Shown piece after piece: positions 23,521 to 30,455 of a stretch of DNA of 64,000 nucleotides. The stretch is from Chryseobacterium polytrichastri (GTDB lineage: Bacteria; Bacteroidota; Bacteroidia; Flavobacteriales; Weeksellaceae), in contig NZ_FRAV01000006.1 of assembly GCF_900142445.1 (NCBI RefSeq), positions 113,022 to 177,021 on the forward strand, read 5' to 3'. The translations under genes were made by a program, and so were the position numbers. The notes beneath the pieces were generated by a model. That model did no database searches. It was not told the origin of the DNA and saw nothing but the letters and a program-made list of their open reading frames with translations. Within the stretch, counting starts at the first letter, position 1; each line of letters begins with the position of its first letter.

Positions 23521-24555
23521 TTATTCCTTCTCAACCACTTCATTTCTGGCTTTGGCTAACATCGGAATGGAGATCAGCCCCATTACTAACATAATTGTTA
23601 TCTGCAGTGGCAATGAGATAAATGAATAGGTTAATCCAATCTCTCCGCCAACTTCTCCACTTTTCCCCATAGAAATAAATAAAGCCATAAAGCCGAATTT
23701 CATTGCTAAGTTAAAAGCTCCTATTCCTCCGCTTGCAGGAATAATCATCCCGAACGTTCCTACTACCAAAATCAAAAATCCATCCGCAATAGTAAAATTT
23801 GAAGTTTCAGGAAGAGCAAAACATACTAAATAGGCTGCAAAATAATAAGAAACCCAAATTCCTATCGTGTAAAGAATAAATTTCTTCTTTTGTTTAAGAT
23901 TAAAAATTGTTTTTAAACCTTCACCAATTCCTAATAGAATACTAATGACCTTTTTATAAAAAATATTACTTTTTATTTTAGACTTAAAAATGAAAAAAAC
24001 AATCAATAGTATTACTATAGAAATTAAAAAAACATAGAAATAAAAAACCAAATGTTCAATTTTCTTTAAGAATTCTTTTTCTATGTATTTCCAAAAAGAA
24101 GCAATAGTATTAAATTTAAAAATCAATGTTAGCCCTAAAAACCCAACCATACACATCAGGTCTACTACCCTTTCAAGAATAATTGTTCCAATAGATTTAT
24201 CAACCGGAACTTTTTCTACTCCGTATAAAGCTGTAGCTCTAGCTACTTCCCCACTTCTTGGAATGGTAAGATTCATTAAATATCCAAAAGATATAGACCA
24301 AAGCGCATTAGAATTTGAAATACGGTGACCCATTGGTTCCAACATCAGATTCCAGCGAATTGCTCTGAACCAATACGCTAAAAGTCCAAATACAGAGGCA
24401 AACAAAACCCAAAAATAATTGGCTTTTGCCAGAGATTTTTGAATTACTTTAAAATCGAGCCCTCTAAGAGCAAGCCACAAAAAAAAACCTGCAAAAGCAA
24501 GAGAAACTGCTATTGTAATTATTGATTTTAATGGATTTGGTGATTTTTTTGCCAT
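23521..24555 (-). CDS. Flippase-like / lysylphosphatidylglycerol-synthase TM-region protein, 344 aa
   Basis: Integral membrane protein of the UPF0104/AglD-type flippase-like family, with about 8 hydrophobic helices. Landmarks are AFAGFFLWLALRGLDF at the first helix, the NALWSISFGYLMNLTIPRSGEVARATAL block typical of the family (WxSxxxGxxxNxxxPxRxGExxR), and GTFGMIIPASGGIGAFNLAM. Family members are thought to move lipid-linked substrates across membranes; no MprF synthase domain is present, so it is not a lysyl-PG synthase. The ATG follows the panD stop by 3 bases, a clear operon, though the functional link to pantothenate synthesis is not evident. Confidence 0.87.
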   Translation of the reverse strand: MAKKSPNPLKSIITIAVSLAFAGFFLWLALRGLDFKVIQKSLAKANYFWVLFASVFGLLAYWFRAIRWNLMLEPMGHRISNSNALWSISFGYLMNLTIPRSGEVARATALYGVEKVPVDKSIGTIILERVVDLMCMVGFLGLTLIFKFNTIASFWKYIEKEFLKKIEHLVFYFYVFLISIVILLIVFFIFKSKIKSNIFYKKVISILLGIGEGLKTIFNLKQKKKFILYTIGIWVSYYFAAYLVCFALPETSNFTIADGFLILVVGTFGMIIPASGGIGAFNLAMKFGFMALFISMGKSGEVGGEIGLTYSFISLPLQITIMLVMGLISIPMLAKARNEVVEKE

Positions 24556-24558
24556 GAA

Positions 24559-24909
24559 TTAAGTAAGAAGGTTAGTTTTTTCGTCCGGGAAAACAATCTT
24601 CGGCTGAAAATCCTTCGCTTCTTCAGGTGTCATCTGAGCATATGCTATAATGATAATAATGTCGTCCTTCTGAACTTTTCTGGCAGCAGGACCATTCAGA
24701 CAAACTTCTCCTGATTTTCTTTTTCCTTTAATAACGTAGGTATCAAAACGCTCACCGTTATTCACATTTACGATATACACTCTCTCTCCAACTACCAAAC
24801 CGGCACCTTCAATAAGATCTTCATCTATCGTTATACTTCCAATATAATTAAGGTCTGAAGCCGTAACTCTTACCCTGTGTATCTTAGACTTGAAAACTTC
24901 TATTAACAT
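24559..24909 (-). CDS. panD: Aspartate 1-decarboxylase precursor, 116 aa
   Basis: Makes beta-alanine from aspartate for pantothenate and coenzyme A. It is a pyruvoyl enzyme: the self-cleavage site is Gly24-Ser25 in [10 protein letters not shown], and the active-site Lys9 and Tyr58-type residues lie in FKSKIHR and FDTYVIKG. Length matches the family. The protein ends with an extra acidic tail, [18 protein letters not shown], common in Bacteroidetes. The -7 box TAAATTTG ends only 4 bases before the ATG. The next gene starts 3 bases after its stop. Confidence 0.95.
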   Translation of the reverse strand: MLIEVFKSKIHRVRVTASDLNYIGSITIDEDLIEGAGLVVGERVYIVNVNNGERFDTYVIKGKRKSGEVCLNGPAARKVQKDDIIIIIAYAQMTPEEAKDFQPKIVFPDEKTNLLT

Positions 24910-24913
24910 ACTG

Positions 24914-24921
24914 CAAATTTA
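24914..24921 (-). promoter_or_regulatory. -7 box 4 bases before panD
   Basis: Minus strand TAAATTTG then CAGT then ATG. Perfect box; predicts a leaderless mRNA. Confidence 0.6.
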
Positions 24922-25243
24922 TTAATAAAAATTAAATAAAATAAGGTTTTATACCATTTTTCAAACTCTCAGATACACAGTTATTTAATTTTAAATTATT
25001 AAAATATCTTCAGTTTAATTGCAGAATTTACAAACATATTATCAAAAATTTAATTCTTTTCATCCAATTTTGGATTTGATAAACACAAAAAATAATATTA
25101 ACTTTTCGCTAAAGTCAATACACATAAGCATTTGGCATGATTTTAGTAACGGGTAACGTAGATTTTACGTGAAACATCAAATTATCATATTTTAACTGAT
25201 TTCACCCAAAATCAAAAAAATTATACATATTTTTATAAAAAAA

Positions 25244-25273
25244 TTGCACAATTAGAAAATAGTATTATATTTG
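25244..25273 (+). promoter_or_regulatory. Predicted promoter of the HU gene
   Basis: TTG at 25244-25246, 19-base spacer, TATATTTG at 25266-25273. This is the full Bacteroidetes consensus; start predicted near 25278, 30 bases before the ATG. Confidence 0.75.
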
Positions 25274-25307
25274 CTATAATTACGAACTAACTTTAATATT
25301 AAAAATT

Positions 25308-25622
25308 ATGAACAAGTCTGAATTAATCGACGCAATTGCAAAAGATGCAGGTATTACTAAAGTAGCAGCTAAAGCGGCTCTAGAATCTTTCATCAGTAAC
25401 GTAACTTCTACTTTAAAGAAAAAAGACGGAAAAGTTTCTTTAGTAGGTTTTGGTACTTTCTCAGTAGCTGAGAGAGCGGCTAGACAAGGTATCAACCCTG
25501 CAACTAAAAAGCCAATCAATATTGAAGCTAAAACTGTTGCTAAGTTCAAAGCTGGAGCTGATCTATCTACTGCTGTAGCTACTGCAAACGTTCCTGCTGC
25601 CGCTGCTAAAAAGAAAAAATAA
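25308..25622 (+). CDS. hup: HU-family nucleoid protein, 104 aa
   Basis: DNA-bending histone-like protein. The sequence starts MNKSELIDAIAKDAG, with the dimer core KVSLVGFGTFSVAERAAR and the DNA-binding arm GINPATKKPINIEAKTVAKF. The C-terminal 12 residues (PAAAAKKKK) form a short Lys-rich tail after the HU domain, longer than the 90-residue E. coli proteins. The gene has a strong promoter and a strong terminator, and codons are those of a highly expressed gene (for example gct, aaa, gta). Confidence 0.96.
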   Translation: MNKSELIDAIAKDAGITKVAAKAALESFISNVTSTLKKKDGKVSLVGFGTFSVAERAARQGINPATKKPINIEAKTVAKFKAGADLSTAVATANVPAAAAKKKK

Positions 25623-25644
25623 TCATTCAGATTATACAAAATTC

Positions 25645-25672
25645 AAACCTCACCGATTGATGAGGTTTTTTT
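25645..25672 (+). terminator. Terminator of the HU gene
   Basis: Eight-bp stem AAACCTCA (25645-25652) / TGAGGTTT (25661-25668), eight-base loop, then seven Ts. Confidence 0.88.
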
Positions 25673-25784
25673 ATGTCTTATTGTTTAAAGATGCTTTGAA
25701 TATGCTCAGCATTACATTCCTAATAACAACCGCTTTATTCTAATCATTTTTTAGCGATATCCATACACTAAAAATATATTCAAA

Positions 25785-26426
25785 TTATGGTGCTAAACGG
25801 GAAATTTTCCAGTCTAGATCATCTAAAGTATAGATAATTCTATCATGTAACCTGTTGGGTCTCCCTTGCCAGAATTCAATTTCATAAGGTTTTGCGATGT
25901 AACCGCCCCAATTTTCAGGTCTTGGAACTTCACTATTCTCAAACTCCTTTTCCAAGTCTTTTAATTTTTCTTCCAAAAATTCTCTGTTAGGAATAATCTC
26001 ACTCTGGGGCGAAACTGCGGCTCCAAGCTGACTTCCTTTGGGTCTGGAATGAAAATATCCATCACTTAAGTTTTCAGCAATTCTTTCCAGATTCGCTTTA
26101 ATGATAATTTGTCTTTCCATATTTGGCCAGAAAAAATGAAGACAAGCTTTATGGGTTTTCTCTATTGCTTTACCTTTTCGGCTGTCGTAGTTGGTATAAA
26201 AAATGAAACCTTCAAATGTATATGCTTTCAGCAGAACCATTCTTGTTCGCGGGCAACTATCATCCTCTATTGTTGAAACAGCCATAGCATTGGATTCGGA
26301 AATAGCCGGATTCTCACTTGCTTCCAAAAACCAGTTCCTAAATTGTTCTATTGGATTTTGTTTTATCTCACTTTCAATAAGTTGGGATTTATCGTAAACT
26401 TTTCTTTGGTCGTGCAGGTTTTCCAT
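25785..26426 (-). CDS. pdxH: Pyridoxamine 5'-phosphate oxidase, 213 aa
   Basis: FMN enzyme that oxidises pyridoxamine or pyridoxine phosphate to pyridoxal phosphate. Landmarks in order: QFRNWFLEA, the FMN-binding block PRTRMVLLKAYTFEGFIFYTNYDSRKGKA, RQIIIKANLERI, the YFHSRPKGSQLGAAVSPQSE loop, and the family-invariant end, RPNRLHDR...WKISRLAP. Length is normal. It is divergent from the YqgE gene with 24 bases between the starts, so the promoters overlap. Confidence 0.96.
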   Translation of the reverse strand: MENLHDQRKVYDKSQLIESEIKQNPIEQFRNWFLEASENPAISESNAMAVSTIEDDSCPRTRMVLLKAYTFEGFIFYTNYDSRKGKAIEKTHKACLHFFWPNMERQIIIKANLERIAENLSDGYFHSRPKGSQLGAAVSPQSEIIPNREFLEEKLKDLEKEFENSEVPRPENWGGYIAKPYEIEFWQGRPNRLHDRIIYTLDDLDWKISRLAP

Positions 26427-26439
26427 AAATATTTTTTAT

Positions 26440-26447
26440 TAAATTTG
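26440..26447 (+). promoter_or_regulatory. -7 box 3 bases before the YqgE gene
   Basis: TAAATTTG at 26440-26447 followed by AGT and the ATG at 26451. Perfect box; predicts a leaderless mRNA. Confidence 0.55.
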
Positions 26448-26450
26448 AGT

Positions 26451-26999
26451 ATGAATTACTCATACAAAGGTAAAATATTAATTTCCACACCTGACATTTC
26501 CGGGGATATTTTTTCCAGATCTGTAGTACTCATCGTTGAACATAACGAAGGCGGTGCATTTGGGTTGATATTAAACAAGAAAAACAACCAGATGAGTGGT
26601 AAGTTCAAAAACTTTTTTGACTTTAAAATTGAGGTCTATGATGGCGGTCCTGTGGAAAACGACAAGGTCTTCTTTATTGTGAAAGGTAAAAAAGTTACAG
26701 AACTCTATTCTGACATCTCGGATGAGTTTTATTTAACGGAAGATATAGAGAATATCATAAGCTCCGTTCTTAGTGGAGAACTGAATATTGATGATGTTAA
26801 GATTTTCTCTGGCTATTCAGGTTGGGCAGCTGATCAGTTGGATCAAGAAGTTGAAAGAAAAATGTGGACTGTGGTTGACATCTATAATTTAGATTACACA
26901 TTACCTAATGATCAAACCTTATGGAAATCTATCATGCAAAATTTAGGCGGAGAATATCTTCTTTGGGCCAATTCACCTGAAGATATTTCACTGAATTAA
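26451..26999 (+). CDS. YqgE/AlgH-family protein, 182 aa
   Basis: UPF0301 (YqgE/AlgH) protein of unclear function, widespread and often near regulators of exopolysaccharide. The start MNYSYKGKILISTPDISGDIFSRSVVLIVEHNEGGAFGLILNKKN is broken here as GKILISTPDISGD and SVVLIVEHNEGGAFGLILNK, which is the family hallmark (LLIA-P-F-RSVVLI-EH---GA-GLVLN). FSGYSGWAADQLDQEV and the WA motif near the end are also diagnostic. I start at the ATG 26451; extending to 26343 would add a hydrophobic stretch that runs into the pdxH gene. Confidence 0.93.
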   Translation: MNYSYKGKILISTPDISGDIFSRSVVLIVEHNEGGAFGLILNKKNNQMSGKFKNFFDFKIEVYDGGPVENDKVFFIVKGKKVTELYSDISDEFYLTEDIENIISSVLSGELNIDDVKIFSGYSGWAADQLDQEVERKMWTVVDIYNLDYTLPNDQTLWKSIMQNLGGEYLLWANSPEDISLN

Positions 27000-27329
27000 A
27001 TCATACTATTATTCTAATAAACAAGAGATAAAACATTAACAAACTTTAAGATTCTCTTAACCAATTTTTTGGAAAATAATCCCGTTATTTGATAAACCAA
27101 AAACAAGAAAATGAAAGTACTTACAAACCTTATTTTATTTTTCTTTCCAAGAGTGAATGTCGCTCTAATTCCTATTAAAACAAGACGAAAATTTAAATAA
27201 GCAAAAAAAATTGCTCAATAATTCGTGGAGTAATTCCAGTGAATTATTAAACAATACAATTTCTGATTTATTCAGAATAAAACCCGGTAAAGGACTTTGG
27301 AACTTTTGTTGTTTACCGGGTTTGTCAAT
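27000..27329. other. 330-bp region with a possible 29-codon ORF and a large hairpin
   Basis: Between YqgE and the class IV aminotransferase. A 29-codon ATG frame at 27111-27200 (hydrophobic start then basic end, VNVALIPIKTRRK) has no clear promoter. A 12-bp perfect inverted repeat, AAACCCGGTAAA at 27280-27291 and its complement at 27312-27323, has a 20-base loop and lies just after the aminotransferase stop. I see no other feature. Confidence 0.5.
27280..27323 (-). terminator. Terminator after the class IV aminotransferase
   Basis: Perfect 12-bp stem containing ACCCGGT, 20-base loop, located 7 bases after the minus-strand stop codon. Read on the minus strand the stem ends in TTTTATTC. Confidence 0.6.
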
Positions 27330-28145
27330 TTAAAAACTTTTCTTCCAGCTTTCTACTAATTCTAAGAAGCGAGCGTTTCCAAAAGTCTTATTTCTTATTT
27401 TACCTACAGAAAATATGCCTTTCTCATCAGAAATCATTAATATTTCTTCTGCCTTCTGAGATTCAAATGCAATAATCTCGTGTTCTTGGGTATCTGCAAG
27501 TTTATTTTTATGTAAAAAAGTTACAAAATTCTCTAATAAAGGAGAAATGTAAGCCCCTTCAGATTGCTTTGGAACTTTTATCACATCACCTTCTAAAAAT
27601 AATAAATTTCCAGATGTGGAACGTGCAATTCTTTTATTAGGATTAAGCAGGATCACATCATCCAGATCATTTTCCTGAGCGTAAATTTCACCATAGATAT
27701 TTTCCGAGCTATGAACTCTGATATTGCTCAACAAATTATTATTAACATTGATTTCTTTAATTAAATCAAGATCCAATGGTCTTTGATGTACAGACAGGAT
27801 ATCATCCATTTCATCAACTTCATAAAAATATGAAACTGATGACTTGGACAATGTAATACCGTCTGTATTTCTGAAAACCTGGAAGTTAATAATTCCGTTA
27901 TTTATTCCTTTTTCTTCAATAATATCTTTTTGAAAAAGCGACTGAAAAAATTCCAACGTGTACGTTAGTGGAATATTCAGTCTCATTTTTCTCATGGAAG
28001 CCATCAAATAAAAATAACATTCTTCATCCATGATCAGTTTTCCTTCTCTTATAAAAAAAGAAACCTTCACCGCGTCTCCCATAAGAAACGCTCTATTCTT
28101 TACATTTAAGTCGTCTGATGTAAAATATTGATTTTCCAATGCCAA
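27330..28145 (-). CDS. Class IV aminotransferase-like protein lacking the catalytic lysine, 271 aa
   Basis: Fold type IV PLP-enzyme homologue (BCAT/ADCL/DAAT family) by overall order: NRAFLMGDAVKVSFFIREGK near residues 17-36 matches the RGFxFGDGVFExxRxxxGK start, and ENDLDDVILLNPNKRIARSTSGNLLFLEGD (158-187) matches the strand before the PLP-phosphate loop. However, the region that should carry the PLP lysine (NNNLLSNIRVHSSENIYGEI, 135-154) has no Lys, and none occurs between Lys130 and Lys171. The Glu of the E-G-x-x-x-N motif is also replaced (IARSTSGN). It is probably not a transaminase. It lies 71 bases after the START-like gene, separated by a terminator. Confidence 0.8.
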   Translation of the reverse strand: MALENQYFTSDDLNVKNRAFLMGDAVKVSFFIREGKLIMDEECYFYLMASMRKMRLNIPLTYTLEFFQSLFQKDIIEEKGINNGIINFQVFRNTDGITLSKSSVSYFYEVDEMDDILSVHQRPLDLDLIKEINVNNNLLSNIRVHSSENIYGEIYAQENDLDDVILLNPNKRIARSTSGNLLFLEGDVIKVPKQSEGAYISPLLENFVTFLHKNKLADTQEHEIIAFESQKAEEILMISDEKGIFSVGKIRNKTFGNARFLELVESWKKSF

Positions 28146-28161
28146 TCTGAATTTATTATAA

Positions 28162-28189
28162 AAAAAATAATGAACGATAAATCGTTCAT
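28162..28189 (-). terminator. Terminator of the START-like gene
   Basis: Eight-bp perfect stem ATGAACGA (28170-28177) / TCGTTCAT (28182-28189), loop TAAA. Read on the minus strand it is followed by TATTTTTTTT. Confidence 0.75.
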
Positions 28190-28216
28190 CAGTTTTATCA
28201 TGGAGTACAGCTTACA

Positions 28217-28603
28217 TTAAGCTGCACCTAATTTAATTTTAAGGTTCTCAATAAGGTTCTCCCAATACATTGCGTTTTCCTCTTCATCTCCTTCTTCACA
28301 GAAATCTGTAATATTCAAGGCTAAGTCCTCAGTAATATCGTCAATAGTAATGGTCATTTCAAAGAAATGCTTAGTTCCTTCATCTTCTTCCCATCTGAAA
28401 CGAACGAAGCCTTCAGGCTTATATCTTATCAAAGTGGCCTTTTCTTCAGGACCCCCACCCCAACTGAAAAAGAAATCGTCGCCTTTCTCTACTACCTCAT
28501 CCGCAAACCATTCAGACAACCCCTCCGCAGTCGCCAGATATTCATATAAAATCTCTGAAAGACAATGCATTGGAAATTCGTAATGGACTTTATGTTTAGC
28601 CAT
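28217..28603 (-). CDS. START-like (SRPBCC) domain protein, 128 aa
   Basis: Small acidic ligand-binding-fold protein of the START/AHSA1-like superfamily. The helix-grip opening (KHKVHYEFPMHCLSEILYEYLATAEGLSEWFADEV) and the FVRFRWEEDEGTKHFFEMTI strands are typical of the Bacteroidetes START-like family. The C-terminus is the long helix NAMYWENLIENLKIKLG. No signal peptide; cytoplasmic. Ligand unknown. Its order next to the class IV aminotransferase homologue appears to be conserved in flavobacteria as far as I recall, but I cannot verify that here. Confidence 0.85.
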   Translation of the reverse strand: MAKHKVHYEFPMHCLSEILYEYLATAEGLSEWFADEVVEKGDDFFFSWGGGPEEKATLIRYKPEGFVRFRWEEDEGTKHFFEMTITIDDITEDLALNITDFCEEGDEEENAMYWENLIENLKIKLGAA

Positions 28604-28793
28604 ATAATCTTTGTTTTAATCGTCCCGCAATATATAAATTAATTTTTTTATTACACAAAAAACTAAATACATTTTTGTGCAATCTTCATGATATTTATCA
28701 CAAAAATTAAATGCTTGTTTAACTTGTTCTTTAAACTGATACTTAAAGCATTAAAAACAATGGTATATTTTCTGTTGAGAGCCTTTTTTTGTT

Positions 28794-29975
28794 TTACTTT
28801 CCGTCTAAAACCTGTAAAATAATACCACATCCTTCTCTAATCTCATCAAGTGAAAGGGTAAGTGGTGGAGATATTCTTAAATATTCATTTCTGTATAATT
28901 GCCAGAAAACAATAAGCCCTTTATCCATACATTTTTTAGCTACTTCCAGTGTATATTCCGGTGAACCTAGATTTACAGCCAGCATCAATCCTTTCCCATT
29001 GATATTTTTAATTTTCGGATGAACTAACAGCTCTCTGAATAACCTTTCTTTTTCATCCACTTCATTCATCAAACCACTTTCCAACACTTCTTTTAAAGTG
29101 GCGTGACTTGAAGCCGCAATTAAAGGATTCCCTCCAAACGTTGTAATATGGCCAAGTTTAGGAGAATGAGATAATGACTCCATAATTTCTCTTGAACTCA
29201 TAAAAGCCCCCACGGGAACTCCACCTCCCATTCCTTTTCCCATCACCAAAATATCCGGAACAATACCGAAATGCTCAAAAGAAAATAACTTTCCTGTTCT
29301 TCCGAATCCCGGTTGAATTTCATCTAAAATTAAAAGTGCCCCAACTTCTTCACATCTCTTCTTTAGCTTAATTAAATAATCATCATTCGGAACTAAAAAT
29401 CCGGCAGCTCCTTGAATGGTTTCCAAGATAACGCAAGCTGTTTTTTCGGTGATCTTATCAAAATCATTTTCATTATTGAACTCGATAAAAGAAATCATAG
29501 GCAACAACGGACGAAATTCTCTTTTATGCGTTTCATTTCCTGAAACACTTAAAGCACCGTGTGTATTTCCATGATAAGAATCTTTAAAAGAAACAATTTC
29601 TTCTCTTCCCGTATATCTTTTAGCTAATTTCAAACTTCCATCAATAGCTTCTGCTCCACTATTAACCAAATAGGTAATCTCCAACGGATCCGGAGTAGCT
29701 TCTGCTAATAATTTACATAATGCTACCGGCTTTTCCTGAGCATATTCTCCATACACCATGACATGAAGATATTTATCTGCCTGTTCTTTGATTGCATTAA
29801 CAATTTTAGGATGAGAATGTCCCAATGTATTGGCAGAGACACCCGCTACAAAATCAAGGTATTTTTTTCCGTTTTTTCCATAGATATAACTCCCTTCAGC
29901 TTTTTCAACCTCAAAACCTGCTGCAAATTTTGTGGTTTGCGCTTGGTATGTAAAAAAATCCTTTTGTATTTCCAT
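28794..29975 (-). CDS. Class III aminotransferase (ArgD / lysine-6-aminotransferase-like), 393 aa
   Basis: PLP-dependent acetylornithine/4-aminobutyrate-type transaminase. The PLP lysine is in ILVMGKGMGGGVPVGAF; the phosphate-binding LVNSGAEAIDGSLKLAKRYTGR and the cofactor Asp in LILDEIQPGFGRTG are standard. The specific amino donor cannot be assigned; the protein is about the length of ArgD, but no arg genes are near. I start at the ATG 29975 because the longer frame to 29993 begins inside the perfect -7 box TAGCTTTG (29991-29998). Confidence 0.9.
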   Translation of the reverse strand: MEIQKDFFTYQAQTTKFAAGFEVEKAEGSYIYGKNGKKYLDFVAGVSANTLGHSHPKIVNAIKEQADKYLHVMVYGEYAQEKPVALCKLLAEATPDPLEITYLVNSGAEAIDGSLKLAKRYTGREEIVSFKDSYHGNTHGALSVSGNETHKREFRPLLPMISFIEFNNENDFDKITEKTACVILETIQGAAGFLVPNDDYLIKLKKRCEEVGALLILDEIQPGFGRTGKLFSFEHFGIVPDILVMGKGMGGGVPVGAFMSSREIMESLSHSPKLGHITTFGGNPLIAASSHATLKEVLESGLMNEVDEKERLFRELLVHPKIKNINGKGLMLAVNLGSPEYTLEVAKKCMDKGLIVFWQLYRNEYLRISPPLTLSLDEIREGCGIILQVLDGK

Positions 29976-29990
29976 TTTGTAAAATTTTAG

Positions 29991-29998
29991 CAAAGCTA
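29991..29998 (-). promoter_or_regulatory. -7 promoter box of the class III aminotransferase
   Basis: Minus strand TAGCTTTG, perfect TAnnTTTG, 15 bases before the ATG at 29975. Confidence 0.6.
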
Positions 29999-30036
29999 AA
30001 AAACATTCATTAAACGCCGAAATTATCGTGACAGAA

Positions 30037-30071
30037 TAAAAAAATCACTCTTAATTTTTCATTAAGAGTGA
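30037..30071 (-). terminator. Orphan terminator upstream of the class III aminotransferase
   Basis: Eleven-bp perfect stem TCACTCTTAAT (30045-30055) / ATTAAGAGTGA (30061-30071), loop TTTTC; read on the minus strand it is followed by eight Ts (30037-30044). No gene of recognisable size ends here. Confidence 0.8.
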
Positions 30072-30382
30072 CCCACCAAATCACAAAATATTAATATATA
30101 TTTCCACTAATCACAGTGAAAAAAAACTCAAAAAAGGATCTTGCTCAAATGCTTGTTACAAGACTCTTTCATTGCATTAAATATATAAAATAATATCATT
30201 CATTATAAGAATAACTCAAACTTTAACATCAAATTTTAAAAACAATATATCTCATTATCATTTGAAATAAAAAATCACCAATAGAAAAGCCCGTATTAAT
30301 AAATGTTTTTCATTCACAAAATTTTGAATAATTATAAAAAATAAATTTTGAAAATATTTGAAATCGTTTATATTTTATACAG

Positions 30383-30419
30383 AAAAAAGCCCATTTCCGA
30401 GATGAAAATGGGCTTTTTT
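30383..30419 (-). terminator. Terminator of the fur-ostA operon
   Basis: Fourteen-bp perfect stem AAAAAAGCCCATTT / AAATGGGCTTTTTT with a 9-base loop, one of the strongest hairpins in the window. Confidence 0.9.
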
Positions 30420-30455
30420 TAATTGTAAGGTCTTCACCTTTTTATCTTTCAGTAG

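Larger units (their letters stand above)
24910..25307. other. 398-bp divergent promoter region between panD and HU genes
   Basis: Gene-free AT-rich region. The panD -7 box lies at 24914-24921 (minus), and the HU promoter TTG-N19-TATATTTG at 25244-25273 (plus). Between them I see only short AT-rich tracts and no reading frame of interest. A short ACGTxGATTTTACGT-like inverted motif near 25156-25171 may be a binding site but is weak. Confidence 0.6.
29999..30455. other. 457-bp gene-free region with two minus-strand terminators
   Basis: Very AT-rich. The terminator of the OstA-like gene is at 30383-30419, and a second strong hairpin is at 30045-30071. Both point to the minus strand, so a transcript starting between them would end at the second. 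I see only a 14-codon frame there (minus strand, around 30171-30127), too short to support. Confidence 0.55.

Noticed and set aside
26343..26450. Long N-terminal extension of YqgE
   Set aside because: It overlaps pdxH on the other strand and lies upstream of the -7 box at 26440; YqgE proteins begin near the ATG at 26451.
30127..30171. 14-codon minus-strand frame before the orphan terminator
   Set aside because: Too short, no promoter support, and only expected by chance in this AT-rich stretch.
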